A stretch of DNA of 64,000 bases from Peromyscus leucopus (Eukaryota > Chordata > Mammalia > Rodentia > Cricetidae). The notes under the pieces are model-generated. The model did not search any database, was not told where the DNA came from, and saw only the letters and a program-made list of their open reading frames with translations. The DNA lies in contig NC_051075.1 in NCBI RefSeq assembly GCF_004664715.2, forward strand, positions 30,028,504 to 30,092,503. Reading direction: 5' to 3'. This document shows positions 1 to 11,284 of the stretch, one piece after another. Position numbers and translations under genes: made by a program. The stretch's first letter is position 1, and each line of letters starts with the position of its first letter.

Positions 1-89
1 ACAGGTAAACTTACAAGGAAGTAGTATCATTTATAAGACTTTCATTTTAATTTTGTGTCAATATTCTTTATTTTCTTAAAATTTTTTGA

Positions 90-600
90 GTATTTCATAC
101 CTGAATACTATATTTTAATTTTTTCTATTCCTCATTTTCCCCTCTTGAACTCCTTATATACCCCCAACTCACTCTCAAAGTCATAGCCTTTTCTTTAATT
201 ATCGTTGTATACACATACCCATGGTTGACTAAAGTCTGTTGAGTCCATTTAATGTTGCTCACTTGTGTATGTGTTTAGGGGTGACCACTTGTCATTAACC
301 TATTAGGGGACCAATTTTTAGAGAAGATTGAATTTCTCTCTTTCATCAGTTGCCTAGAGCTCTAAATATAGGTATTTTAATATTGTGAAATTTTTCCCCA
401 TTCACATTGCATATCAACTGGAGTTGTCATTGTGTAGGTCATCCTTAGGAAGCCATATTGTTGATATTTCATGAGTATGGATTCCCTGTCATATATAGCA
501 GACACTAACTAGCAGCAGAAATCCTGGTCCCCTGGCTCTTACAATGTATCTGACCTGTCTTCCATGATGATCCCTAAGTTTTAGGATTGCTGTGCTGAAA
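90..600 (-). repeat. L1 3'-end remnant (Lx-like), antisense
   Basis: Pyrimidine-rich, AT-rich sequence resembling the 3' untranslated region of old rodent L1 elements read on the opposite strand. The same sequence type recurs at 23700-24480, including the phrase 'agg(g)agtgaccactt' and its surroundings, which supports a dispersed repeat. No open frame of note. Edges are approximate and the subfamily is a guess. Confidence 0.5.
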
Positions 601-1190
601 AACAAAATAATATCCGGTGACTATGCAGTTTCTCCTACATAGTATCTAGTGTTAAATTAAATACCTGTTCATAATAACAGTATGTAATAATAGTTAATTG
701 TTATTCCTTTTGCTGTGCATTCGACAGAAAAAAGTAAATTCAGTCTGATGGTTAGGTATAACAAGTCTACATCTACTGTCTTTGTTCTAGAATTCAAGAT
801 AAAGGATCTTTATCTACTGAGAATTATCAGAGGACATAGAAAACCTAAGGCACATTCAGAAACTTGGATGGAAATACTACAAATACATGTCCTTCTATAT
901 TATATTTGCAGAGAAAATCACATAAAATGACACATCTCAAATGTTTCAAAATCTCAGTTCCAATCCCAAAGTTTCAAAGTGTCATTCAATCGCTGCACAC
1001 CATGTCAAGTCCACAATATACATTGTTTTGAGTTTTCTCATTCTGAACATTTAATTTTCTGCTGCATTCCTATCATATGGCTATGATATCCACAATAGAT
1101 ACTCTCATTTCAGTGACAGAAGAAACGGATGTGTTTGGCATCAATAAAGTGGTAATGACTCTTCAATCATTCTAGGAAGATATTTCCTGG
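600..1190. other. No recognisable feature
   Basis: AT-rich sequence. The 71-codon plus-strand frame at 715-930 has no recognisable domain and looks like chance. I see no repeat or gene that I can name. Confidence 0.5.
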
Positions 1191-1620
1191 TCTTCAATCT
1201 TTGTTTTTATTTGATTAATTTCAGTTCTGATTCTTATTATTAATTGCCATCTACTAGGATTGAGTTTGGTTTGTTATTGTCTTTCCAAATGTTTGAGTTA
1301 CATTATTATATCATTTTCACTCTTTTTGACTTTTTAATGTAGATGCTTAGAGTTATAAATTTTCCTCATATGACTGCTCTTAATATGTCCCAGAAGTTTT
1401 GTTGTATTATATCTTCATTTTCGTTTAGCTCCAACATTTTAAATAAATTCCTTTTTAAATGTCTTCTTTGACCCATTCATCTTTGAGTAGTGAATTGTTT
1501 AACCTCTGTGACTTTGTAGACACTCTCGAGACTTTTTGCAGTAGATTTTAGGTTTTATTACATTATGGTGAGAGATGATTTCATATAAGGTTTTTCTGCT
1601 TATGTTTTGTCTAGATGTCA
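1190..1620 (-). repeat. Old L1 ORF2 fragment, antisense
   Basis: The plus strand reads like the complement of the middle of L1 ORF2: a 'cccagaagttttg' stretch, a 'gacccattcatctttgagtag' stretch and an 'acattatggtgagagatgat' stretch occur in the order found in L1. The frame is broken. This is an ancient, strongly diverged copy. Confidence 0.65.
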
Positions 1621-1789
1621 TGTCCATATCAAATATAAAAGAGAAATCCACATGCCCAGATCTCAATGCATAATGCAAACAGTATGAGAGATGAAGGGAG
1701 AATATCCTCATCAAAAATCTACTTACCTATAGAAATGTTTATTAGTTAGAATTACCTAGATGAATCCCAGCACAGAGAATTTAAAAGAA

Positions 1790-2000
1790 TAGTTATACAC
1801 ATCACCAAATAATTCAAGAAACTTAAAGAAGACACTAAGAAACATCTCAATGAGCTTAAAGAGAATGAACTTGAAGAGACTAAAAGGCTTAATAGTGTCC
1901 AAGAAAAACAAACATAAGGCTGAAGGAAAGTATTAAAATCCAGAATTTGAAAATGGAATTCAATAAAAAGATAGAAACATTGATAAGAATTTGAGCTGAC
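1790..2000 (+). repeat. L1 ORF1-like coiled-coil remnant
   Basis: In one plus-strand frame the sequence from about 1816 reads as a lysine/glutamate/leucine-rich coiled coil (FKKLKEDTKKHLNELKEN, then more charged heptads) before stops appear. This resembles the coiled-coil part of rodent L1 ORF1. It lies between two antisense L1 ORF2 pieces, so it is a separate or inverted fragment. Alternative: a chance lysine-rich frame in A-rich DNA. Confidence 0.5.
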
Positions 2001-2189
2001 TGTAAGACCCAGGCTAGATTTGGGAGGTGGACAAGGTTACATGGTGGGAAAAACCAGCTAAACTCACTAGACTAGACCTGACAAAGCGTGTGCAGAATCT
2101 GGCCGGATGGGGAGGTCCTTTGTTGAATATTCTGAGTAAGGCTACAGATTTTTTGATTGGATCATAAATATATCTACAATATAAAGAGT

Positions 2190-2770
2190 TCATTTTCTTT
2201 GGCTCTATAGACAGAAGTAGGATTGTTGAGTCTAGCCTTATAGCTATTCTATTAAAATTTTTGAGAAATTTTGGTGTAGTTTTTAATATTTTTGTTACTA
2301 TTTTACTATCTAAAATAATGTGTAACTTCTTTTTCTGAACATGCTTTGCAATACTTTTAAGTTGTTTTGGTAACAGCCATTTTAACTGGAGGAAAGTGAC
2401 ACCACATTGTGATTGACATATATTTCTCTAATAATATGAGATATTTACTATTTTTATACAGACTTTGACCATGTATATTTATTTATTTTATAAACATAAA
2501 GTCTTTTGCATAATCTTTAAATGGATTACACTATGTTTGATATTGAGTTGAACTGCTTATATCATTCTGCATATTAATATCTTACCCAAAAAGAACTTGA
2601 CTTCTTGTTGTTTTCTATAGGTTGTCTTTTCATTTTATAGATATTTTTTCATTTGCCTGAAAGAAATTTTTGGGTTTTATATGATCGTATTTGTCTTTTT
2701 ATTGTACTCCATGTGTTTTGGAGGGTTTCTTTTTAATATCTTTATTCATACTAACAACATGAAGATTATC
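2190..2770 (-). repeat. Old L1 ORF2 C-terminal fragment, antisense
   Basis: Complement of the L1 ORF2 3' part: 'agtaggattgttgagtc', 'aacagccattttaactgga' and 'cattgtgattgacatatatttctc' occur in the usual L1 order, followed by 'gtcttttgcataatc' and 'aaatggatta'. Many stops and indels. No function. Confidence 0.65.
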
Positions 2771-3054
2771 CTTTGTTTCCCTCTATTACCAGAAGTTTAA
2801 AATCTTCCACATAATACTTTCTTACTTAAAGCTTATTTTTGTGTTATGAGAGCTTGGCATCTATTATATTTATCTGAATCTTTGTGATAACAGGCTCTCT
2901 ATCAAATTAACAGTGATGTTTTATTGTGATTTTAATTTTCACGTTCCCATTTGATCAATAAATCAAGCATTTTTTTAAATTTAATGTTTATTTTTAGTTG
3001 TGTATGTGTGTGGATGTGGGTGTGTACATGCAAGTACAGCCATCCATGGAAGCC

Positions 3055-3055
<1 letters not shown>

Positions 3056-3104
<49 letters not shown>
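3056..3104. repeat. (GT)n microsatellite
   Basis: Uninterrupted GT dinucleotide run of about 48 bases within a looser GT-rich stretch that starts near 3000. It causes the spurious Cys-Val and Thr-His frames on the two strands here. Confidence 0.98.
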
Positions 3105-3106
<2 letters not shown>

Positions 3107-3266
3107 ATGTAAGGACAGCTATCCATGGAAACCAAGAAAAAACTTTCATCCCCTGTTACTGTAAGCTATCCAGCATGGTGTTCAGAAATGTACTCACATC
3201 CTCAGGCTGATCATATGTATGTCTTTACTTATTGAAATCATTTGTATTATTTTCCTTTTATGTGTG

Positions 3267-3270
<4 letters not shown>

Positions 3271-3317
<47 letters not shown>
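3271..3317. repeat. (GT)n microsatellite
   Basis: Second uninterrupted GT run of about 47 bases, just downstream of the first. A SINE-like stretch follows directly. Confidence 0.98.
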
Positions 3318-3320
<3 letters not shown>

Positions 3321-3420
3321 AAAGGGGATTCTACTAAATTGTCCAACTGGCTTTAAATTCATGATCCTCCTGATTTACCTTCCAAATACCTGGGATTATA
3401 GGAAACTGAGCACATGATAT
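3318..3420 (-). repeat. SINE remnant (B1/B4-like), antisense
   Basis: Contains 'aaattcatgatcctcctg' and 'tacctgggattatagg', the complement of the usual rodent SINE body, next to a GT run as is common for SINE tails. Diverged and partial. Confidence 0.5.
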
Positions 3421-3689
3421 ATATCATCTTTCTATCACCTTGTGTGTATGGCAAGATGTATGTGTTTACATTTGTATACATATGTGTTTGCTCATGTATA
3501 CACATATTGTGAATTTCAGAAATCATACTTAGATGTCTTTCTGCTCCATGTTCCTTCTAACTTATGTATTTGTATTTAAACAGGTTCTTTTACTAAACTT
3601 TTTGATTCAGCTGTGTAATTAGGAACTGGGATATGGGTTCTGTGTCTTTACTCTCCTAATACTGATATTACAGTTTTGAACTATCATCC

Positions 3690-3785
3690 TTCCCTTTTAC
3701 ATTGGTGCTGTGAATCTGCACCTAAGTTCTCATGCCTTTTGGGCAAACACTTCACTGATAGAGCTACCTCTCTGCTGATGTATCA
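3690..3785 (-). repeat. SINE end (B4-like), antisense
   Basis: Contains 'cctaagttctcatgcctt', 'caaacacttcactgatagag' and 'ctacctctctgctg', the complement of the tRNA-like head typical of rodent B4/B2-class SINEs. Only this part is recognisable. Confidence 0.5.
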
Positions 3786-3789
3786 TCTT

Positions 3790-4690
3790 GTGACAAATAT
3801 ACACTATTACATTTGCCATAATTCAATGTTTTATTTGTAGATTACTATATCCCACCACATTATGAAAAGTTAGATTACTGTATCAGAAATAAGATGAATA
3901 GTTAGTTACTTTGAGTAGTACTATGATACTTTTAGGTGTGAAGTAAATTGTTGAAGATACATGCCAGCTAAATATTCTGCAGAGACTTACTTACCATTGG
4001 CAGAATAGAGAAATATCAATACTAAATTTATGCAGTGGTGTTCATACTTCCTCTACTACCTTAGGTAAAAAGGAAACAGACCTCAGCTGTCTGAGGTAAT
4101 CAGACTGTCTGGAAGAAGGGAGAACACAGTAATTATAGAGACTTTGGGATGTTCCAGACCCAAATTACAATTTATCTTGGCTATCTTTGAGCCTCAAATA
4201 GCAATATGTTGCTCACATCTGCATCAGCTCTAATGATCTGTGTCTAAGAGTTAAGCATCCTTGGAATGCATTAACTGAACAGAACCCAGTGATTAGAACC
4301 CTCACTGAGAATGCTGTCACAGAGTTTAAGCCTATAGCAGAGTTCTGCCCATTTTGCTATAACCATCTCTCTGAAGTTCCCATCAATACATTTGACAAAT
4401 GTCTTAACTTTAATGTTACTATAAAAATTTTATGAAACTGATTCTACATGGAATTTGAGGTAACCTAAATCTGTGTTCCCATACTATGGTCACAAATCCA
4501 TGACTCCTGAATAAATTATTTCTTAACCCCTCTGGAATAAGAGTTGTGGCTTTGTGTTGATACCATGTAGAAAAGTGAAAATATTCATATACTAAATGTT
4601 CTATTTTATAGAGTCATAAAAGTATTCCTTCCTCACTTGTCTTGATGATATACTAGAGATATAATGGATAGACATACTAAGAAATTTATA
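3790..4690. other. No recognisable feature
   Basis: AT-rich sequence without a convincing open frame or nameable repeat. Confidence 0.5.
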
Positions 4691-4694
4691 TTGA

Positions 4695-4822
4695 ATTTAA
4701 ATGACAGCTGGTCTAGTGTCACATGTCTGTAATGCCAGTATGCAAGAGGTAGAGGCAAGATGATCTTGACATTAAGAAAAATCTTCACTGCACAGTGAAA
4801 TCTATATAAAAAATGGTCAACC
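4695..4822 (+). repeat. Old B1-like SINE
   Basis: 'gtgtcacatgtctgtaatg', 'aagaggtagaggcaagatga' and 'aatctatataaaaaatgg' follow the order of a 7SL-derived B1 or proto-B1 monomer, with many substitutions. No target duplication is visible, so the copy is old. Confidence 0.6.
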
Positions 4823-4824
4823 AT

Positions 4825-5430
4825 CTATCACTACCAAGATGAAGGAGAGAAAACTGGAAAAAATATGTATACTTTAAGTGCAAAGCATTTCATGTAAGAA
4901 AGGAAACATGAAAACTTACTAAATGAAATTCATAATTAAATCATTTGGACGTTTTCTTAATATAAGTTTATGATCCACACTTCTACAAAATTCAGAAAAT
5001 ATTCATTGCATAGGCAGTATAATTTTAACAATAAAATCAATCCACATAATTTTATTCAAGCAATTGTTAATGTGAAATAAATTCTTTCTCTGTGAATGAC
5101 ACTGTGTATCTATCATCTGCCTTAGAGAAGTACATTTGCTCAGCACTGTTTTTGAAGTTTTGAAAAAAAAGCAAAGATTTTTGAAGTAAGTCTGTGTATT
5201 ATATTTGAAACATGCCTCAAATAACAGTAACTGAAAAAGGTCAGCCTTAGGGAAGCAGATTTCCAAAACCCCAGTGATATGAATCATAACTTCTACCTTC
5301 CACAAATGCAGGGATGGCTCCTTCAATATTGGAAAACATGTGCCTTGAAGTTTTCAATTATTTTCAAGAAACAGAACATGTCTTCTTAAAAATATCTTAT
5401 AAATTTCCTGAAAAAAAAATGTGACTCCAC
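4825..5430. other. No recognisable feature
   Basis: AT-rich. The 107-codon minus-strand frame at 5003-5326 shows no known motif and lies among repeats. I treat it as chance. Confidence 0.5.
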
Positions 5431-5436
5431 AGAAAG

Positions 5437-5833
5437 TGTGGGGGTCTGCCAGAGTTCATCTCTGACCTGCTCCCACCTTTTGAAGGATTCTTAGCTGGAG
5501 GAGAGAGGAATGAGGAAATATTAGGTAGAAATATAGAAAGAGACAATAAGAAAGACAGAGATACAAGATAGCTTCGGGAGGGTCCTGGGTTAATTCCCAG
5601 TCACCTAGATCTTTATTCAAATGGGCTTTTTATACCATGCCAAGGGGAGAGGCAAAAGAACTAACCCTTACAAAATCAAAGTACACCATACAGCCAAGTG
5701 TAGACACTTTCTAACACCTGGTAACCACACCTGTGGTCAAATCATCTCCTAATGAAGTACTGCTGGGTAAAGTAAGCTCAGATACTCTGACCTTGAATAA
5801 GGTTTCACTAGGAAGCCTCTATGGGCCACCACA
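5437..5833 (-). mobile_element. Solo LTR, class II ERV (IAP/RLTR10-like), with perfect 6-bp TSD
   Basis: 397 bp, starting TGTG and ending CACA, flanked by the perfect 6-bp duplication AGAAAG (5431-5436 and 5834-5839). Read on the minus strand it has the parts of an LTR: a U3 region, a TATA box (TATAAAAAG, complement near 5625-5633), an AATAAAG polyadenylation signal about 20 bases further on, and a U5 region with 'ccaggaccctcccgaagc'. A related LTR is at 44128-44496. A 6-bp TSD is what betaretrovirus-like integrases make. The family name is by resemblance; the LTR identity rests on the termini and the duplication. Confidence 0.9.
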
Positions 5834-5844
5834 AGAAAGAAATA

Positions 5845-6328
5845 TGTGGTGATATTGTGTTCCCTAATATATTGTGTACCCTAATAAACTTATCTGGGGT
5901 CAGAGAACAGAACAGCCACTAGATATAGAGGCCAGAAAATGGTAGCACACACATCTTTAATCCTAGTATTCCAAAGGCAGAGATCCGTCTGGATCTCTAT
6001 GAGTTCAAAGCCACACTGGAAACAGCCAGGCATGGTGACACATGCCTTTAATCCCGGGAAGTGATAGCAGGAATCAGAAAGATATATAAGGCATGAGAAC
6101 CAGGAACTAGAGCCTCTTTTAAGCTTTTAGGCTTTTGAGCAGCAGTTTAGCTGAGATCCTTCGGATGAGGACTCAGAGGCTTTTAGTCTGAGAAACAAGA
6201 TCGGCTGAGGAATTGGCAAGGTGAGGTCAGCTGTGGCCTGTTCTTTTTCTCTGATATTTCAGCATTCACCCCAATACCTGGCTCCACGTTTGTTTTTATT
6301 AATAAGACCATTTAAGCTTCATGTTACA
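5845..6328 (+). mobile_element. Solo LTR, ERV family 1 (mys/MYSERV-like)
   Basis: 484 bp from TGTGGTGATATTG to GTTACA, flanked by GAAATA (5839-5844) and GAAGTA (6329-6334), a 6-bp TSD with one mismatch. It is the same family as the LTRs of the composite ERV (13714-14247, 22443-23007) and the copies at 32299-32745 and 52274-52792. The U3 contains B1-like sequence ('cacatctttaatcctag', 'tggatctctatgagttcaa'), then a 'atatataagg' TATA-like box, then R-U5. The downstream flank (about 6338-6355) faintly resembles a lysine-tRNA primer site, so a little internal sequence might remain. The family name is a guess. Confidence 0.88.
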
Positions 6329-6334
6329 GAAGTA

Positions 6335-7660
6335 TCATTGCATCCAAAAGTGTGGCAGAAAAGAAAAGAAAAATCCAAGGTCCTGGCTCTGAGCAAAAGA
6401 AAATCTACCTCACCTTGAATCAAGTTCCCTGGAGAGGTTTTCCTGCTGTCACAGCCTGAACTCCAGTCACATTTAGAACAGGAGAAAGAGATAGAAGGTT
6501 TCACTCATAATTTACAGAAATGAAAGCCTTGCATAATGTTACACATTTCTACTCAATGTACTATTTGTATTTTATATGAAATTACCCAATGAAAGGTTGA
6601 AATAAACAGAAAGAAGAGGAATTACATGGCAACAAAGACAGAGATAAACAAGTTGAGAAGAAACAGCAAAAGGAGAAATATGGGCAACCAAACAAAAGCG
6701 ATTGATAATTTACACTTACAGCCACAAGGCATCACTGCAAGAATGCTACTTCCTATCATTCTCAAGAGCTAGAATGCAAACTCTGCATCTTGCAATTTCT
6801 GCATAGTCTCCCAAATCGTGAATCATAAGTTAAATATTAACAAAGTATTAATGGCAATAAAGAAAAAATAAAATACTTTATTTTGGTTCCACCTTTTTTA
6901 TAAAGAGATAATACTGCCAATGTATTGTTTATCTAATTACCAAAATGATTTTTTCATTTTTTTCATATTTTAATTTCATTGTCTGTCTACCAAAAGCTTC
7001 CACTTTACTGAAAATAGTAATTTACACATTCTAATGATGGGTTATTCATAAGATTTACTAAGAATGCTGCTCAAAAGAACAAAAATAATGTAAACAAAAT
7101 TTTTCAAAGTCACCTTTTATCTATGGGGAGTATTTTGAATTTTACAATGCAGCTTAAATATATATTAAAACAAAAATCCATTATTTTGTATAATTAAATA
7201 CGAACTGGGATTTTCATTGAAATGCATAATGCAGGATTTTATTTGTGTGTTATTAAAAATGGACTCTGAGGTACCTATGGAACTTGGAGCACAATTTCAC
7301 TTTTTCCTAAGAAATGAGTGACCACCTGGTATATTCACAATTATCTTTGAAAATTACATAAAAGTGTATGTATTTTTCTTTTTTGAGAGAAAAAGAAAGG
7401 GCAAACTTCTATATTATTTCATAATTTTTCCCCTTTGGTCAACAAGGACTTCTTGCAACAGTTAAAAAAAAATGTAGGTTGAATATCCTCATCAAATTTT
7501 TTTGAATGAAAAAAATTAGTATTTCAATAAAATGTTCATAGAAAGAAAGTACTCTTGAATACAAGGATTGAGGGATAAAAGTATCCATGTATTGTGCCTG
7601 TTTTAAAAAAAATTATTTTATTTTATTTTTTGTAATCTAGTATACCAAGTCTTCACTTAA
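6335..7660. other. No recognisable feature
   Basis: AT-rich sequence. Short frames on both strands at 6221-6504 arise mostly from the LTR next door. No repeat or gene that I can name. Confidence 0.5.
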
Positions 7661-8879
7661 ATTATTAAAGGTTAACTTTTGTTTTCCTTTTAATATTTTT
7701 TATTCTTTTCTCATACATTATATTCTAACTACAGTTTCTCCTCCCTCCTCTCCTCCTAGTCCCTCCTCCTACCTCCCCTCTCCCCCAGATCCACTTTTCT
7801 TTGATTTCCCTTCAGGAAAGGGCAGGCCATCCAGAGATCTCAACCAAACAAGGCATATCAAGTTATAAGACTAGGCATATTCCTCATATTAAGACTGAAC
7901 AAGGCATCCAAGTAGGAGGAAAGGGTCCCAAAAGGTAGGCAAAAGTGCCAGACAGCACCTGTTCTCACTGTTACTAGTTCCACAAGAACACCCAGCAACA
8001 CAACCATGACATATATGCAGAGGGCCTAGGTTAGACTCTAGGTTCCCTGATTGTCAGTTCAGTCTCTGTGAGCCCTTATGATGCCCAGTTACTTAATTCT
8101 GTAAGTCGTTTTCTTGTGGTATCTTTGACTCCTCTAGATCCTACAATCCTTCCTTGTCCTCTTCCTAAGGATTCCCTGAGCTCTGCCTAATGTTTAGCCG
8201 TGTATCACTGCATCTGCTCCCACCAGCTGCTGGATGAAGCCTCTCTGATGATGAATGAGCTAAGTTCCAGTGTATGAGTATAGTATATCATTAGGAATCA
8301 TTTCATTGACTTTTTTTTTAAGACATTATGTTTGGTTCTCTCATAGGCGTCTGGGCTATCTAAGCTTTGCTTCTTGACCTCCAGACACTTTCAGCTGCAG
8401 GCATCCTCTCTGGGGCATGGGTCTCAAGTTGAACCAGTCATTGTTGGCCATTCCTAAAAGTTCTGTGTCACCTTTACCCCAGCACATCTTGCAGGCAGGA
8501 CAAATTGTAGCTCAAAACTTATGCAACTGCGTTGGTGTCCCAGTCCCTCCACTGGAAGTCTTGTCTAGTTGCAGGAGCCAGTTCAGGCTCCATATCACCC
8601 ATTACTAAGAGTCCTAGGAGTTTCCATACAATAGGTTTTTATCTCATCTCTCAAATGACCCCCAATTTCAGGTATCTCTCCAAATACTCTCTTACTCCAT
8701 ACACCCTAACCTGATCCCTCCTGTTCTCATCCCCACCAGCTCCCAGTTCACTTCCCTACCCACTTCCCAGGGAGATTCATTTGTCTCCTCTTGAACCCTC
8801 CTTGTTACTTAGCTTTTCTGGGTTTGTGAATTGTAGCATGATTATTTTTTAATTAAGAGCTAACATCCACTTAAAAGAC

Positions 8880-8882
<3 letters not shown>

Positions 8883-8912
<30 letters not shown>
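8883..8912. repeat. A30 run
   Basis: Uninterrupted A run inside the L1 3' region. On the L1 strand it is a T run, so it is not the L1 tail. It may mark a lost small insertion or be simple expansion. Confidence 0.95.
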
Positions 8913-8914
<2 letters not shown>

Positions 8915-8915
<1 letters not shown>

Positions 8916-10945
8916 TACATACCATATTTGTCTTTCTGAGACTGGGTCACTTCACTCAGAATGATCTTTTTCTAGTTCCATGAACTCTTTGCCTGAAAAT
9001 TTCATGACATTTTTTCAAAAGCTGGGTAATACTCCATTGCGCAAATGTACCACATTAAAAAAAAATTCAGTTGAGAGGCATCTAGGTTGTTTCCAATATC
9101 TTGTTATTAGGAATAAAGCTGCTATAAATATAGTTGAGCAAGTGTCCTTGTGGTAGAATGAATCATCCCTTGGGTATATGCCCAAGATTAGTGTACCTGG
9201 GTCTTGAGGTAGACTGAGTCCCAATTTTCTGAGAAAGTGCCATATTGATTTCCAAATGGGCTGTACAAGTTTGGGCTCCCACCCCCACGGAGGGGTGTTC
9301 CCCTTGCTCCACCACCTCATCAGCATAAACTCTCATTTGTGTGTTTGATCTTAGCCATTCTAACAGTTGTAAATGGAATCTCAGAGTCATTTTGATTTGC
9401 ATTTCCATGCCAGCAAAGGATGCCAAACATTTCTTCAAGTGTTTCTCAGCTATTTGGGATTCTTTCTTTGCTAATCCTCTGATTATATGTGTATCCCATT
9501 TTTTAATTGAATTACTTGGTTTTGTAGATCTAGGTTTTCTTTATATACTAGTTTTATATATAGTTTTCTTTATATATTTTGGATATTAGCCTTCACTCAG
9601 ATGTGTGATTTCTAAAATATTTTCACATTCTGTAGGCTATCATTTTGTCCTGTTGACAATGTCCTTTGCTTTATGAAAGTTTTTCAGTTCTTTGAGGTCC
9701 ATTTATTAGTTGTCAATCTAGTACCTGCATTTTGGTGTTCTATTCAGGAAACTGTGTCCTGTGTCAAAGCATCCAAGGCTATTCTTCTCTTTTTCTTCTA
9801 TTAATGTCAGTATATCTGGTTTTATATTGAGATCTTTGATTCACTTGAACTTGAGTTTTGTACAGGGTGATAGATATGGATCTATTTGCATTCTTCTACA
9901 TGCTGACATCCAGTTAGTCCAGCCTCATTTGTTGAAAATGCTGTCATTTTTCCATTGTATATTTCTGACTTCTTTCTCAAAAATCAAGGGTCCATAAATG
10001 TGTAGTTTTGCATCTGGGTCTTTGATTCAAACCCATTAATCAACCTGTCATGTTTTATGCCAATATCAAGTGATTTTTATTACAATAGCTCTATAGTACA
10101 GCTTGAAATCAGGGATGGTGATACCTCCAGAAGTTCTTTTATTGTACAGATTGTTTTAGCTATCCTGGCCTTTTGTTTTTCCATATGAAGTTGAATATTC
10201 TCTTCAAAAAAAGAATTTCACTGGAATCTTGGTAGGGATTGCATTGACTCTGTAGATTGTTTTTGGCAAGATGGTCATTTTTACTATTTAATCTTTCTTG
10301 TTCATAAGCATGGAAGATATTTCCATCTTCCTATATCTTCTTCAAAGGCTTGAAGTACGGTCAGACAGGTCTTTCACTTACTTGGTTTGAATTATCCCCA
10401 AATATTTTATATTATTTGTGGTTTTTGTGAAGGGTATTGCTGCCCTGATTTCCTTCTCAGCCCGTTTGTCATTTCTACACTGATTTTTTTTTTTAGTTAA
10501 TCTTGTATCCAAACATGTTGCTAAAGATATTTATCAACTAGGAGTTCCCTGCATTGAATTTTTGGGGACACATCTGTATACTATCATATCATTTGTAAAT
10601 GGTGATACTTTGACTTCTTCCTTTCCAATTTGTACCCCCTTGATCTCCTTTAGTTGTCTAATTTTTCCAGGTAGATCCTCCAGTACTATATTGGTTAGGT
10701 ACAGAGAGAGTAGACAGGCTTGTCATGTTCCTGATTTTAGGGGGATTGCTTTGAGTTTCTCTCCATAAAATTGTTGTTGGCTGTCAGCTTGCTGTATATT
10801 GCTTTTTATTATGTTTAGATATATTACTTGTACCCCTGATAAATACCTTTATCATGAAGGGGTGTTGGATTTGTCACAGGCTTTCCCAGTATCTAATATG
10901 ATTATCGTGGTTTTTTTTTTTTTTTCTTTCAGTTTGTTTATATGG
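8915..10945 (-). pseudogene. L1 ORF2 (endonuclease-reverse transcriptase) 3' half, decayed
   Basis: Translated on the minus strand, pieces match the ORF2 C-terminal region in order. One frame (9163-9438) gives 'MKKCLASFAGMEMQIKMTLR' and the other (9015-9326) gives 'PQDPGTLILGIYPRDDSFYH' and 'CSTIFIAALFLITRYWKQP', split by a frameshift. Upstream at 9761-10450 the plus strand shows complement phrases of the region before it, and around 10560-10780 the complement of the reverse-transcriptase core. Several frameshifts and stops. No product is expected. Confidence 0.8.
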
Positions 10946-10949
10946 TGGG

Positions 10950-11280
10950 TACTCTAGCAGCCTGTGTGGGCTCTGGTCTAGCTGTGGGTCCTCTGTGGTT
11001 CTAGGCACCAGTGTGGCCTCTTTTTGAACTCAGGTCCTTCTGTGGTTCTGAACATTGGCAAGGCCTCTGCTGGAGCAGGAGGCTTCTGAAGTAGATGTGA
11101 GCCTGGATAGCTTGATAAGGATGGGAGGGGCTATTGAGTTTAGGTTTGATAGGTTCTTGGAGAGTCTTGGTCTGAGAGGAGGGCTCTAGCCTGAGCATAT
11201 GGGTGCTGTGTGGCCTCTGATGGAGCAGAGGGTACAGAGGAGAGGGCATGTTCTGGGTGAGTGTTGTGGTCCACCAGCAG
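10950..11280 (-). repeat. GC-rich repeated segment, possible L1 5'UTR-like or 5'-inverted L1 piece
   Basis: Abruptly more G-rich than its surroundings and internally repetitive: 'ggcctctgctggagcagg' at about 11061 recurs as 'ggcctctgatggagcag' at about 11211, and 'tggcctctttttgaactc' is related. It abuts the truncated end of the L1. G-rich repeated units suggest L1 promoter monomers, but I cannot match it to a known one. Confidence 0.35.
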
Positions 11281-11284
11281 GATG

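Larger units (their letters stand above)
7670..10950 (-). mobile_element. L1 retrotransposon, 5'-truncated, minus strand
   Basis: About 3.3 kb of L1 read in complement. From low to high coordinates: a 3'UTR with a C/T-rich stretch (7735-7800), a long 3'UTR/ORF2-end segment (7800-8880), an A30 run (8883-8912), then the complement of ORF2 up to about 10945. The high-coordinate end stops inside ORF2, as expected for 5' truncation during target-primed reverse transcription. A GC-rich stretch of different character follows. Many stops and indels: inactive. Confidence 0.85.

Noticed and set aside
6329..6360. Primer-binding site after the solo LTR at 5845-6328
   Set aside because: A weak match to a lysine-tRNA site starts about 10 bases after the LTR, but GAAGTA fits better as the target duplication partner of GAAATA. 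Left open.
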